From: Loxodes magnus
Lineage: Eukaryota > Ciliophora > Karyorelictea > Loxodida > Loxodidae
Direction: 5' to 3'
Assembly (NCBI GenBank): GCA_946699065.1
Contig: CAMPDV010000040.1
Span: forward strand, 1,150,767 to 1,214,766
Length of the DNA stretch: 64,000 bases
Positions 27,307 through 42,400 of this stretch are shown here, piece by piece (position 1 is the stretch's first letter; each line of letters opens with the position of its first letter). Below the pieces are notes generated by a model. The model worked only from the letters and a program-made list of their open reading frames with translations, searched no databases and was not told where the DNA came from. Both the position numbers and the translations under genes were made by a program.

Positions 27307-29519
27307 GTAAGACCATGAGTGGTCACACTAGATCTGTATTATCTGTGGCTATATCCAGTGATTCAGAGTTCATCGTATCGGGAAGTTATGATGAGACGGT
27401 GAGACTATGGGACGTCAAGACAGGTACCTGTAAGACCATGAGTGGTCACACTAGTTATGTATATGCTGTGGCTATATCCAGTGATTCAGAGTTCATCGTA
27501 TCGGGAAGTAGAGATGAGACGGTGAGACTATGGAACGTCAAGACAGGTACCTGTTAGACCATGAGTGGTCACACATATTCTGTAAGATCTGTGGCTATAT
27601 CCAGTGATTCAGAGTTCATCGTATCGGGCAGTCATGATTATACGGTGAGACTATGGGACGTCAAGACAGGTACCTGTTAGACCATGAGTGGTCACACATA
27701 TTCTGTAAGATCTGTGGCTATATCCAGTGATTCAGAGTTCATCGTATCGGGAAGTTATGATGAAACGGTGAGACTATGGGACGTCAAGACAGGTACCTGT
27801 AAGACCATGAGTGGTCACACAGATTCTGTATTATCTGTGGCTATATCAAGTGATTCAGAGTTCATCGTATCGGGCAGTGATGATAATACGGTGAGACTAT
27901 GGGACGTCAAGACAGGTACCTGTAAGACCATGAGTGGTCACACTAGATCTGTATTATCTGTGGCTATATCCAGTGATTCAGAGTTCATCGTATCGGGAAG
28001 TTATGATGAAACGGTGAGACTATGGGACGTCAAGACAGGTACCTGTAAGACCATTAGTGGTCACACTAGATCTGTATTATCTGTGGCTATATCCAGTGAT
28101 TCAGAGTTCATCGTATCGGGCAGTCATGATTATACGGTGAGACTATGGGACGTCAAGACAGGTACCTGTAAGACCATGAGTGGTCACACTAGATCTGTAA
28201 ATGCTGTGACTATATCCAGTGATTCAGAGTTCATCGTATCGGGAAGTGATGATAATACGGTGAGACTATGGGAAGTCAAGACAGGTACCTGTAAGACCAT
28301 GAGTGGTCACACAGATTCTGTATTATCTGTGGCTATATCCAGTGATTCAGAGTTCATCGTATCGGGAAGTGGAGATAAGACGGTGAGACTATGGGACGTC
28401 AAGACAGGTACCTGTAAGACCATGAGTGGTCACACAGATTCTGCATTATCTGTGGCTATATCCAGTGATTAAGAGTTCATCGTATCGGGAAGTTATGATT
28501 ATACGGTGAGACTATGGGACGTCAAGACAGGTACCTGTAAGACCATGAGTGGTCACACTAGTTATGTATTATCTGTGGCTATATCCAGTGATTCAGAGTT
28601 CATCGTATCGGGAAGTGATGATAATACGGTGAGACTATGGGACGTCAAGACAGGTACCTGTAAGACCATGAGTGGTCACACAGATTCTGTATGATCTGTG
28701 ACTATATCCAGTGATTCAGAGTTCATCGTATCGGGAAGTTATGATGAAACGGTGAGACTATGGGACGTCAAGACAGGTACCTGTAAGACCATGAGTGGTC
28801 ACACTAGATCTGTATTATCTGTGGCTATATCCAGTGATTCAGAGTTCATCGTATCGGGCAGTCATGATTATACGGTGAGACTATGGGACGTCAAGACAGG
28901 TACCTGTAAGACCATGAGTGGTCACACTAGATCTGTAAATGCTGTGACTATATCCAGTGATTCAGAGTTCATCGTATCGGGAAGTTATGATGAAACGGTG
29001 AGACTATGGGACGTCAAGACAGGTACCTGTAAAACCATGAGTGGTAACACATATTCTGTATGATCTGTGGCTATATTCAGTGATTCAGAGTTCATCGTAT
29101 CGGGAAGTTATGATGAGACGGTGAGACTATGGGACGTCAAGACAGGTACCTGTAAGACCATGAGTGGTCACACTAGTTATGTATATGCTGTGGCTATATC
29201 CAGTGATTCAGAGTTCATCGTATCGGGAAGTAGAGATGAGACGGTGAGACTATGGAACGTCAAGACAGGTACCTGTTAGACCATGAGTGGTCACACATAT
29301 TCTGTAAGATCTGTGGCTATATCCAGTGATTCAGAGTTCATCGTATCGGGAAGTTATGATAATACGGTGAGACTATGGGACGTCAAGACAGGTACCTGTA
29401 AGACCATGAGTGGTCACACATATTCTGTAAGATCTGTGGCTATATCCAGTGATTCAGAGTTCATCGTATCGGGCAGTCATGATTATACGGTGAGACTATG
29501 GGACGTCAAGACAGGTACC
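27307..29519 (+). pseudogene. WD40 array open segment 11 (18 blades)
   Basis: Eighteen blades. Much of it is a near-copy of segment 9 displaced by 3,442 bp (28 units minus two single-base losses). The two differ by rare substitutions such as Val-to-Ala near 28,443. Confidence 0.5.
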
Positions 29520-31240
29520 GTAAGACCATGAGTGGTCACACTAGATCTGTATTATCTGTGGCTATATCCAGTGATTCAGAGTTCATCGTATCGGGCAGTC
29601 ATGATTATACGGTGAGACTATGGGACGTCAAGACAGGTACCTGTAAGACCATGAGTGGTCACACTAGATCTGTATTATCTGTGACTATATCCAGTGATTC
29701 AGAGTTCATCGTATCGGGAAGTGATGATAATACGGTGAGACTATGGGACGTCAAGACAGGTACCTGTAAGACCATGAGTGGTCACACTAGATCTGTAAAT
29801 GCTGTGACTATATCCAGTGATTCAGAGTTCATCGTATCGGGCAGTCATGATTATACGGTGAGACTATGGGACGTCAAGACAGGTACCTGTAAGACCATGA
29901 GTGGTCACACTAGATCTGTAAATGCTGTGACTATATCCAGTGATTCAGAGTTCATCGTATCGGGAAGTTATGATGAAACGGTGAGACTATGGGACGTCAA
30001 GACAGGTACCTGTAAGACCATGAGTGGTCACACAGATTCTGTATTATCTGTGGCTATATCAAGTGATTCAGAGTTCATCGTATCGGGAAGTGGAGATAAG
30101 ACGGTGAGACTATGGGAAGTCAAGACAGGTACCAGTAAGACCATGAGTGGTCACACTAGATCTGTAAATGCTGTGACTATATCCATTGATTCAGAGTTCA
30201 TCGTATCGGGAAGTGTAGATAATACGGTGAGACTATGTGACGTCAAGACAGGTACCTGTAAGACCATGAGTGGTCACACTAGTTCTGTATATGCTGTGGC
30301 TATATCCAGTGATTCAGAGTTCATCGTATCGGGAAGTGATGATTATACGGTGAGACTATGGGACGTCAAGACAGGTACCTGTAAGACCATGAGTGGTCAC
30401 ACTAGTTATGTATTATCTGTGGCTATATCCAGTGATTCAGAGTTCATCGTATCGGGAAGTGGAGATAAGACGGTGAGACTATGGGACGTCAAGAAAGGTA
30501 CCTGTAAGACCATGAGTGGTTACACTAGATCTGTATCTGCTGTGGCTATATCCAGTGATTCAGAGTTCATCGTATCGGGAAGTTATGATGAAACGGTGAG
30601 ACTATGGGACGTCAAGACAGGTACCTGTAAGACCATGAGTGGTCACACATATTCTGTAAGATCTGTGGCTATATCCAGTGATTCAGAGTTCATCGTATCG
30701 GGCAGTCATGATGAAACGGTGAGACTATGGGACGTCAAGACAGGTACCTGTAAGACCATGAGTGGTCACACATATTCTGTAAGATCTGTGGCTATATCCA
30801 GTGATTCAGAGTTCATCGTATCGGGAATTGGAGATAAGACGGTGAGACTATGGGACGTCAAGACAGGTACCTGTAAGACCATGAGTGGTCACACTAGATC
30901 TGTATTATCTGTGGCTATATCCAGTGATTCAGAGTTCATCGTATCGGGAAGTTATGATGAGACGGTGAGACTATGGGACGTCAAGACAGGTACCTGTTAG
31001 ACCATGAGTGGTCACACATATTCTGTAAGATCTGTGGCTATATCCAGTGATTCAGAGTTCATCGTATCGGGAAGTTATGATGAAACGGTGAGACTATGGG
31101 ACGTCAAGACAGGTACCTGTAAGACCATGAGTGGTCACACATATTCTGTAAGATCTGTGGCTATATCCAGTGATTCAGAGTTCATCGTATCGGGCAGTCA
31201 TGATTATACGGTGAGACTATGGGACGTCAAGACAGGTACC
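29520..31240 (+). pseudogene. WD40 array open segment 12 (14 blades)
   Basis: Fourteen blades. It contains the SID form of SSD near 30,186 and the SGI variant near 30,828, and it ends in the recurring HDY unit with the 1-bp loss. Confidence 0.5.
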
Positions 31241-34200
31241 GTAAGACCATGAGTGGTCACACTAGATCTGTATTATCTGTGGCTATATCCAGTGATTCAG
31301 AGTTCATCGTATCGGGAAGTTATGATGAAACGGTGAGACTATGGGACGTCAAGACAGGTACCTGTAAGACCATGAGTGGTCACACTAGATCTGTATATTA
31401 TGTGGCTATATCCAGTGATTCAGAGTTCATCGTATCGGGCAGTCATGATTATACGGTGAGACTATGGGACGTCAAGACAGGTACCTGTAAGACCATGAGT
31501 GGTCACACTAGATCTGTAAATGCTGTGACTATATCCAGTGATTCAGAGTTCATCGTATCGGGAAGTTATGATGAAACGGTGAGACTATGGGACGTCAAGA
31601 CAGGTACCTGTAAGACCATGAGTGGTCACACAGATTCTGTATTATCTGTGGCTATATCAAGTGATTCAGAGTTCATCGTATCGGGAAGTGGAGATAAGAC
31701 GGTGAGACTATGGGAAGTCAAGACAGGTACCAGTAAGACCATGAGTGGTCACACTAGATCTGTAAATGCTGTGACTATATCCATTGATTCAGAGTTCATC
31801 GTATCGGGAAGTGTAGATAATACGGTGAGACTATGTGACGTCAAGACAGGTACCTGTAAGACCATGAGTGGTCACACTAGTTCTGTATATGCTGTGGCTA
31901 TATCCAGTGATTCAGAGTTCATCGTATCGGGAAGTGATGATTATACGGTGAGACTATGGGACGTCAAGACAGGTACCTGTAAGACCATGAGTGGTCACAC
32001 AGATTCTGTATTATCTGTGGCTATATCAAGTGATTCAGAGTTCATCGTATCGGGAAGTGATGATAATACGGTGAGACTATGGGACGTCAAGACAGGTACC
32101 TGTAAGACCATGAGTGGTCACACAGATTCTGTATGATCTGTGACTATATCCAGTGATTCAGAGTTCATCGTATCGGGAAGTTATGATGAAACGGTGAGAC
32201 TATGGGACGTCAAGACAGGTACCTGTAAGACCATGAGTGGTCACACAGATTCTGTATTATCTGTGGCTATATCCAGTGATTCAGAGTTCATCGTATCGGG
32301 CAGTCATGATTATACGGTGAGACTATGGGACGTCAAGACAGGTACCTGTAAGACCATGAGTGGTCACACAGATTCTGTATTATCTGTGGCTATATCCAGT
32401 GATTCAGAGTTCATCGTATCGGGAAGTTATGATGAAACGGTGAGACTATGGGACGTCAAGACAGGTACCTGTAAGACCATGAGTGGTCACACAGATTCTG
32501 TATTATCTGTGGCTATATCCAGTGATTCAGAGTTCATCGTATCGGGCAGTCATGATTATACGGTGAGACTATGGGACGTCAAGACAGGTACCTGTAAGAC
32601 CATGAGTGGTCACACTAGATCTGTAAATGCTGTGACTATATCCATTGATTCAGAGTTCATCGTATCGGGAAGTGATGATTATACGGTGAGACTATGGGAC
32701 GTCAAGACAGGTACCTGTAAGACCATGAGTGGTCACACAGATTCTGTATTATCTGTGGCTATATCAAGTGATTCAGAGTTCATCGTATCGGGAAGTGATG
32801 ATAATACGGTGAGACTATGGGACGTCAAGACAGGTACCTGTAAGACCATGAGTGGTCACACTAGATCTGTATATTATGTGGCTATATCCAGTGATTCAGA
32901 GTTCATCGTATCGGGAAGTGATGATAATACGGTGAGACTATGGGACGTCAAGACAGGTACCTGTAAGACCATGAGTGGTCACACTAGTTATGTATGATCT
33001 GTGGCTATATCCAGTGATTCAGAGTTCATTGTATCGGGAAGTAGAGATTATACGGTGAGACTATGGTACGTCAAGACAGGTACCTGTAAGACCATGAGTG
33101 GTCACACTAGATCTGTAAATGCTGTGACTATATCCAGTGATTCGGAGTTCATCGTTTCGGGCAGTCATGATTATACGGTGAGACTATGGGACGTCAAGAC
33201 AGGTACCTGTAAGACCATGAGTGGTCACACAGATTCTGTATGATCTGTGACTATATCCAGTGATTCAGAGTTCATCGTATCGGGAAGTTATGATGAAACG
33301 GTGAGACTATGGGACGTCAAGACAGGTACCTGTAAGACCATGAGTGGTCACACAGATTCTGTATTATCTGTGGCTATATCAAGTGATTCAGAGTTCATCG
33401 TATCGGGCAGTCATGATTATACGGTGAGACTATGGGACGTCAAGACAGGTACCTGTAAGACCATGAGTGGTCACACAGATTCTGTATTATCTGTGGCTAT
33501 ATCCAGTGATTCAGAGTTCATCGTATCGGGAAGTTATGATGAAACGGTGAGACTATGGGACGTCAAGACAGGTACCTGTAAGACCATGAGTGGTCACACA
33601 GATTCTGTATTATCTGTGGCTATATCCAGTGATTCAGAGTTCATCGTATCGGGCAGTCATGATTATACGGTGAGACTATGGGACGTCAAGACAGGTACCT
33701 GTAAGACCATGAGTGGTCACAATAGTGTTGTATTATCTGTGACTATATCCAGTGATTCAGAGTTCATCGTATCGGGAAGTGATGATTATACGGTGAGACT
33801 ATGGGACGTCAAGACAGGTACCTGTAAGACCATGAGTGGTCACACAGATTCTGTATTATCTGTGGCTATATCAAGTGATTCAGAGTTCATCGTATCGGGA
33901 AGTGATGATAATACGGTGAGACTATGGGACGTCAAGACAGGTACCTGTAAGACCATGAGTGGTCACACTAGATCTGTATATTATGTGGCTATATCCAGTG
34001 ATTCAGAGTTCATCGTATCGGGAAGTGATGATAATACGGTGAGACTATGGGACGTCAAGACAGGTACCTGTAAGACCATGAGTGGTCACACTAGTTATGT
34101 ATGATCTGTGGCTATATCCAGTGATTCAGAGTTCATTGTATCGGGAAGTAGAGATTATACGGTGAGACTATGGTACGTCAAGACAGGTACCTGTAAGACC

Positions 34201-36405
34201 ATGAGTGGTCACACAGATTCTGTATTATCTGTGGCTATATCCAGTGATTCAGAGTTCATCGTATCGGGAAGTTATGATGAAACGGTGAGACTATGGGACG
34301 TCAAGACAGGTACCTGTAAGACCATGAGTGGTCACACTAGATCTGTATTATCTGTGGCTATATCCAGTGATTCAGAGTTCATCGTATCGGGCAGTCATGA
34401 TTATACGGTGAGACTATGGGACGTCAAGACAGGTACCTGTAAGACCATGAGTGGTCACACTAGATCTGTAAATGCTGTGACTATATCCATTGATTCAGAG
34501 TTCATCGTATCGGGAAGTGATGATTATACGGTGAGACTATGGGACGTCAAGACAGGTACCTGTAAGACCATGAGTGGTCACACAGATTCTGTATTATCTG
34601 TGGCTATATCAAGTGATTCAGAGTTCATCGTATCGGGAAGTGATGATAATACGGTGAGACTATGGGACGTCAAGACAGGTACCTGTAAGACCATGAGTGG
34701 TCACACTAGATCTGTATATTATGTGGCTATATCCAGTGATTCAGAGTTCATCGTATCGGGAAGTGATGATAATACGGTGAGACTATGGGACGTCAAGACA
34801 GGTACCTGTAAGACCATGAGTGGTCACACTAGTTATGTATGATCTGTGGCTATATCCAGTGATTCAGAGTTCATTGTATCGGGAAGTAGAGATTATACGG
34901 TGAGACTATGGTACGTCAAGACAGGTACCTGTAAGACCATGAGTGGTCACACTAGATCTGTAAATGCTGTGACTATATCCAGTGATTCGGAGTTCATCGT
35001 TTCGGGCAGTCATGATTATACGGTGAGACTATGGGACGTCAAGACAGGTACCTGTAAGACCATGAGTGGTCACACTAGATCTGTAAATGCTGTGACTATA
35101 TCCAGTGATTCAGAGTTCATCGTATCGGGAAGTTATGATGAGACGGTGAGACTATGGGACGTCAAGACAGGTACCTGTAAGACCATGAGTGTTCACAGTA
35201 GAACTGTAAATGCTGTGACTATATCCAGTGATTCAGAGTTCATCGTATCGGGAAGTGGAGATAAGACGGTGAGACTATGGGACGTCAAGAAAGGTACCTG
35301 TAAGACCATGAGTGGTCACACTAGATCTGTAAATGCTGTGGCTATATCCAGTGATTCAGAGTTCATCGTATCGGGAAGTTATGATGAAACGGTGAGACTA
35401 TGGGACGTCAAGACAGGTACCTGTAAGACCATGAGTGGTCACACTAGATCTGTAAATGCTGTGACTATATCCAGTGATTCAGAGTTCATCGTATCGGGAA
35501 GTTATGATGAGACGGTGAGACTATGGAACGTCAAGACAGGTACCTGTAAGACCATGAGTGTTCACAGTAGAACTGTAAATGCTGTGACTATATCCAGTGA
35601 TTCAGAGTTCATCGTATCGGGAAGTGGAGATAAGACGGTGAGACTATGGGACGTCAAGAAAGGTACCTGTAAGACCATGAGTGGTTACACTAGATCTGTA
35701 TCTGCTGTGGCTATATCCAGTGATTCAGAGTTCATCGTATCGGGAAGTCATGATTATACGGTGAGACTATGGGAAGTCAAGACAGGTACCTGTAAGACCA
35801 TGAGTGGTCACACTAGATCTGTATCTGCTGTGGCTATATCCAGTGATTCAGAGTTCATCGTATCGGGAAGTGATGATAATACGGTGAGACTATGGGACGT
35901 CAAGACAGGTACCTGTAAGACCATGAGTGGTCACACTAGATCTGTATATTATGTGGCTATATCCAGTGATTCAGAGTTCATCGTATCGGGAAGTGATGAT
36001 AATACGGTGAGACTATGGGACGTCAAGACAGGTACCTGTAAGACCATGAGTGGTCACACTAGTTATGTATGATCTGTGGCTATATCCAGTGATTCAGAGT
36101 TCATTGTATCGGGAAGTAGAGATTATACGGTGAGACTATGGGACGTCAAGACAGGTACCTGTAAGACCATGAGTGGTCACACAGATTCTGTATTATCTGT
36201 GGCTATATCCAGTGATTCAGAGTTCATCGTATCGGGAAGTTATGATGAAACGGTGAGACTATGGGACGTCAAGACAGGTACCTGTAAGACCATGAGTGGT
36301 CACACATATTCTGTAAGATCTGTGGCTATATCCAGTGATTCAGAGTTCATCGTATCGGGCAGTCATGATTATACGGTGAGACTATGGGACGTCAAGACAG
36401 GTACC
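31241..36405 (+). pseudogene. WD40 array open segment 13 (42 blades)
   Basis: Forty-two blades. The RSVYYVA blade type first appears here (31,391) and is then common to the right; the same type forms blade 5 of the gene at 56,959. The segment also introduces RDY blades with Tyr at residue 31 (RLWYV) and holds a 9-unit tandem duplication starting at 32,140 and 33,247. Confidence 0.5.
32140..34353 (+). repeat. Tandem 9-unit higher-order repeat (2 x 1,107 bp)
   Basis: The same order of blades (YDE, HDY, YDE, HDY, DDY, DDN, DDN, RDY) starts at 32,140 and 33,247. One blade head is swapped between copies (RSVNAVT with SID, against NSVVLSVT), which shows exchange inside an otherwise copied block. 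Confidence 0.85.
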
Positions 36406-39400
36406 GTAAGACCATGAGTGGTCACACTAGATCTGTATGATCTGTGACTATATCCAGTGATTCAGAGTTCATCGTATCGGGAAGTTATGATGAAACGGTG
36501 AGACTATGGGACGTCAAGACAGGTACCTGTAAGACCATGAGTGGTCACACTAGTTATGTATGATCTGTGGCTATATCCAGTGATTCAGAGTTCATCGTAT
36601 CGGGAAGTGATGATAATACGGTGAGACTATGGGACGTCAAGACAGGTACCTGTAAGACCATGAGTGGTCACACTAGTTATGTATTATCTGTGGCTATATC
36701 CAGTGATTCAGAGTTCATCGTATCGGGCAGTGATGATAATACGGTGAGACTATGGGACGTCAAGACAGGTACCTGTAAGACCATGAGTGGTCACACTAGA
36801 TCTGTATATTATGTGGCTATATCCAGTGATTAAGAGTTCATCGTATCGGGAAGTTATGATTATACGGTGAGACTATGGGACGTCAAGACAGGTACCTGTA
36901 AGACCATGAGTGGTCACACAGATTCTGTATTATCTGTGGCTATATCAAGTGATTCAGAGTTCATCGTATCGGGAAGTGATGATAATACGGTGAGACTATG
37001 GGACGTCAAGACAGGTACCTGTAAGACCATGAGTGGTCACACAGATTCTGTATGATCTGTGACTATATCCAGTGATTCAGAGTTCATCGTATCGGGAAGT
37101 TATGATAATACGGTGAGACTATGGGACGTCAAGACAGGTACCTGTAAGACCATGAGTGGTCACACTAGATCTGTATATTATGTGGCTATATCCAGTGATT
37201 CAGAGTTCATCGTATCGGGAAGTTATGATGAAACGGTGAGACTATGGGACGTCAAGACAGGTACCTGTAAGACCATGAGTGGTCACACTAGATCTGTAAA
37301 TGCTGTGACTATATCCATTGATTCAGAGTTCATCGTATCGGGAAGTGATGATTATACGGTGAGACTATGGGACGTCAAGACAGGTACCTGTAAGACCATG
37401 AGTGGTCACACTAGATCTGTAAATGCTGTGACTATATCCAGTGATTCAGAGTTCATCGTATCGGGAAGTTATGATAATACGGTGAGACTATGGGACGTCA
37501 AGACAGGTACCTGTAAGACCATGAGTGGTCACACTAGTTATGTATTATCTGTGGCTATATCCAGTGATTCAGAGTTCATCGTATCGGGCAGTGATGATAA
37601 TACGGTGAGACTATGGGACGTCAAGACAGGTACCTGTAAGACCATGAGTGGTCACACTAGATCTGTATTATCTGTGGCTATATCCAGTGATTCAGAGTTC
37701 ATCGTATCGGGCAGTCATGATTATACGGTGAGACTATGGGACGTCAAGACAGGTACCTGTAAGACCATGAGTGGTCACACTAGATCTGTAAATGCTGTGA
37801 CTATATCCATTGATTCAGAGTTCATCGTATCGGGCAGTGATGATAATACGGTGAGACTATTGGACGTCAAGACAGGTACCTGTAAGACCATGAGTGGTCA
37901 CACTAGATCTGTATTATCTGTGGCTATATCCAGTGATTCAGAGTTCATCGTATCGGGCAGTCATGATTATACGGTGAGACTATGGGACGTCAAGACAGGT
38001 ACCTGTAAGACCATGAGTGGTCACACAGATTCTGTATTATCTGTGGCTATATCAAGTGATTCAGAGTTCATCGTATCGGGAAGTGATGATAATACGGTGA
38101 GACTATGGGACGTCAAGACAGGTACCTGTAAGACCATGAGTGGTCACACTAGATCTGTAAATGCTGTGACTATATCCAGTGATTCGGAGTTCATCGTTTC
38201 GGGCAGTCATGATTATACGGTGAGACTATGGGACGTCAAGACAGGTACCTGTAAGACCATGAGTGGTCACACTAGATCTGTAAATGCTGTGACTATATCC
38301 AGTGATTCAGAGTTCATCGTATCGGGAAGTTATGATGAGACGGTGAGACTATGGGACGTCAAGACAGGTACCTGTAAGACCATGAGTGTTCACAGTAGAA
38401 CTGTAAATGCTGTGACTATATCCAGTGATTCAGAGTTCATCGTATCGGGAAGTGGAGATAAGACGGTGAGACTATGGGACGTCAAGAAAGGTACCTGTAA
38501 GACCATGAGTGGTCACACTAGATCTGTAAATGCTGTGGCTTTATCCAGTGATTCAGAGTTCATCGTATCGGGAAGTTATGATGAAACGGTGAGACTATGG
38601 GACGTCAAGACAGGTACCTGTAAGACCATGAGTGGTCACACTAGATCTGTAAATGCTGTGACTATATCCAGTGATTCAGAGTTCATCGTATCGGGAAGTT
38701 ATGATGAGACGGTGAGACTATGGAACGTCAAGACAGGTACCTGTAAGACCATGAGTGTTCACAGTAGAACTGTAAATGCTGTGACTATATCCAGTGATTC
38801 AGAGTTCATCGTATCGGGAAGTGGAGATAAGACGGTGAGACTATGGGACGTCAAGAAAGGTACCTGTAAGACCATGAGTGGTTACACTAGATCTGTATCT
38901 GCTGTGGCTATATCCAGTGATTCAGAGTTCATCGTATCGGGAAGTCATGATTATACGGTGAGACTATGGGAAGTCAAGACAGGTACCTGTAAGACCATGA
39001 GTGGTCACACTAGATCTGTATCTGCTGTGGCTATATCCAGTGATTCAGAGTTCATCGTATCGGGAAGTGATGATAATACGGTGAGACTATGGGACGTCAA
39101 GACAGGTACCTGTAAGACCATGAGTGGTCACACTAGATCTGTAAATGCTGTGACTATATCCAGTGATTCAGAGTTCATCGTATCGGGCAGTAGAGATGAG
39201 ACGGTGAGACTATGGAACGTCAAGACAGGTACCTTTTAGACCATGAGTGGTCACACAGATTCTGTATTATCTGTGGCTATATCAAGTGATTCAGAGTTCA
39301 TCGTATCGGGAAGTGATGATAATACGGTGAGACTATGGGACGTCAAGACAGGTACCTGTAAGACCATGAGTGGTCACACAGATTCTGTATGATCTGTGAC

Positions 39401-42400
39401 TATATCCAGTGATTCAGAGTTCATCGTATCGGGAAGTTATGATGAAACGGTGAGACTATGGGACGTCAAGACAGGTACCTGTAAGACCATGAGTGGTCAC
39501 ACAGATTCTGTATTATCTGTGGCTATATCCAGTGATTCAGAGTTCATCGTATCGGGCAGTCATGATTATACGGTGAGACTATGGGACGTCAAGACAGGTA
39601 CCTGTAAGACCATGAGTGGTCACACAGATTCTGTATGATCTGTGACTATATCCAGTGATTCAGAGTTCATCGTATCGGGAAGTTATGATGAAACGGTGAG
39701 ACTATGGGACGTCAAGACAGGTACCTGTAAGACCATGAGTGGTCACACAGATTCTGTATTATCTGTGGCTATATCCAGTGATTCAGAGTTCATCGTATCG
39801 GGCAGTCATGATTATACGGTGAGACTATGGGACGTCAAGACAGGTACCTGTAAGACCATGAGTGGTCACACAGATTCTGTATTATCTGTGGCTATATCCA
39901 GTGATTCAGAGTTCATCGTATCGGGAAGTTATGATGAAACGGTGAGACTATGGGACGTCAAGACAGGTACCTGTAAGACCATGAGTGGTCACACTAGATC
40001 TGTATTATCTGTGGCTATATCCAGTGATTCAGAGTTCATCGTATCGGGCAGTCATGATTATACGGTGAGACTATGGGACGTCAAGACAGGTACCTGTAAG
40101 ACCATGAGTGGTCACACTAGATCTGTAAATGCTGTGACTATATCCATTGATTCAGAGTTCATCGTATCGGGAAGTGATGATTATACGGTGAGACTATGGG
40201 ACGTCAAGACAGGTACCTGTAAGACCATGAGTGGTCACACTAGATCTGTAAATGCTGTGACTATATCCAGTGATTCAGAGTTCATCGTATCGGGAAGTTA
40301 TGATAATACGGTGAGACTATGGGACGTCAAGACAGGTACCTGTAAGACCATGAGTGGTCACACTAGATCTGTATATTATGTGGCTATATCCAGTGATTCA
40401 GAGTTCATCGTATCGGGAAGTTATGATGAAACGGTGAGACTATGGGACGTCAAGACAGGTACCTGTAAGACCATGAGTGGTCACACTAGATCTGTAAATG
40501 CTGTGACTATATCCATTGATTCAGAGTTCATCGTATCGGGAAGTGATGATTATACGGTGAGACTATGGGACGTCAAGACAGGTACCTGTAAGACCATGAG
40601 TGGTCACACTAGATCTGTAAATGCTGTGACTATATCCAGTGATTCAGAGTTCATCGTATCGGGAAGTTATGATAATACGGTGAGACTATGGGACGTCAAG
40701 ACAGGTACCTGTAAGACCATGAGTGGTCACACTAGTTATGTATTATCTGTGGCTATATCCAGTGATTCAGAGTTCATCGTATCGGGCAGTGATGATAATA
40801 CGGTGAGACTATGGGACGTCAAGACAGGTACCTGTAAGACCATGAGTGGTCACACTAGATCTGTATATTATGTGGCTATATCCAGTGATTCAGAGTTCAT
40901 CGTATCGGGAAGTGATGATTATACGGTGAGACTATGGGACGTCAAGACAGGTACCTGTAAGACCATGAGTGGTCACACAGATTCTGTATTATCTGTGGCT
41001 ATATCAAGTGATTCAGAGTTCATCGTATCGGGAAGTGATGATAATACGGTGAGACTATGGGACGTCAAGACAGGTACCTGTAAGACCATGAGTGGTCACA
41101 CAGATTCTGTATTATCTGTGGCTATATCCAGTGATTCAGAGTTCATCGTATCGGGCAGTCATGATTATACGGTGAGACTATGGGACGTCAAGACAGGTAC
41201 CTGTAAGACCATGAGTGGTCACACAGATTCTGTATTATCTGTGGCTATATCCAGTGATTCAGAGTTCATCGTATCGGGAAGTTATGATGAGACGGTGAGA
41301 CTATGGGACGTCAAGACAGGTACCTGTAAGACCATGAGTGTTCACAGTAGAACTGTAAATGCTGTGACTATATCCAGTGATTCAGAGTTCATCGTATCGG
41401 GAAGTGGAGATAAGACGGTGAGACTATGGGACGTCAAGAAAGGTACCTGTAAGACCATGAGTGGTCACACTAGATCTGTAAATGCTGTGGCTTTATCCAG
41501 TGATTCAGAGTTCATCGTATCGGGAAGTTATGATGAAACGGTGAGACTATGGGACGTCAAGACAGGTACCTGTAAGACCATGAGTGGTCACACTAGATCT
41601 GTAAATGCTGTGACTATATCCAGTGATTCAGAGTTCATCGTATCGGGAAGTTATGATGAGACGGTGAGACTATGGAACGTCAAGACAGGTACCTGTAAGA
41701 CCATGAGTGTTCACAGTAGAACTGTAAATGCTGTGACTATATCCAGTGATTCAGAGTTCATCGTATCGGGAAGTGGAGATAAGACGGTGAGACTATGGGA
41801 CGTCAAGAAAGGTACCTGTAAGACCATGAGTGGTTACACTAGATCTGTATCTGCTGTGGCTATATCCAGTGATTCAGAGTTCATCGTATCGGGAAGTCAT
41901 GATTATACGGTGAGACTATGGGAAGTCAAGACAGGTACCTGTAAGACCATGAGTGGTCACACTAGATCTGTATCTGCTGTGGCTATATCCAGTGATTCAG
42001 AGTTCATCGTATCGGGAAGTGATGATAATACGGTGAGACTATGGGACGTCAAGACAGGTACCTGTAAGACCATGAGTGGTCACACTAGATCTGTAAATGC
42101 TGTGACTATATCCAGTGATTCAGAGTTCATCGTATCGGGCAGTAGAGATGAGACGGTGAGACTATGGAACGTCAAGACAGGTACCTTTTAGACCATGAGT
42201 GGTCACACATATTCTGTAAGATCTGTGGCTATATCCAGTGATTCAGAGTTCATCGTATCGGGCAGTCATGATTATACGGTGAGACTATGGGACGTCAAGA
42301 CAGGTACCTGTTAGACCATGAGTGGTCACACATATTCTGTAAGATCTGTGGCTATATCCAGTGATTCAGAGTTCATCGTATCGGGAAGTTATGATTATAC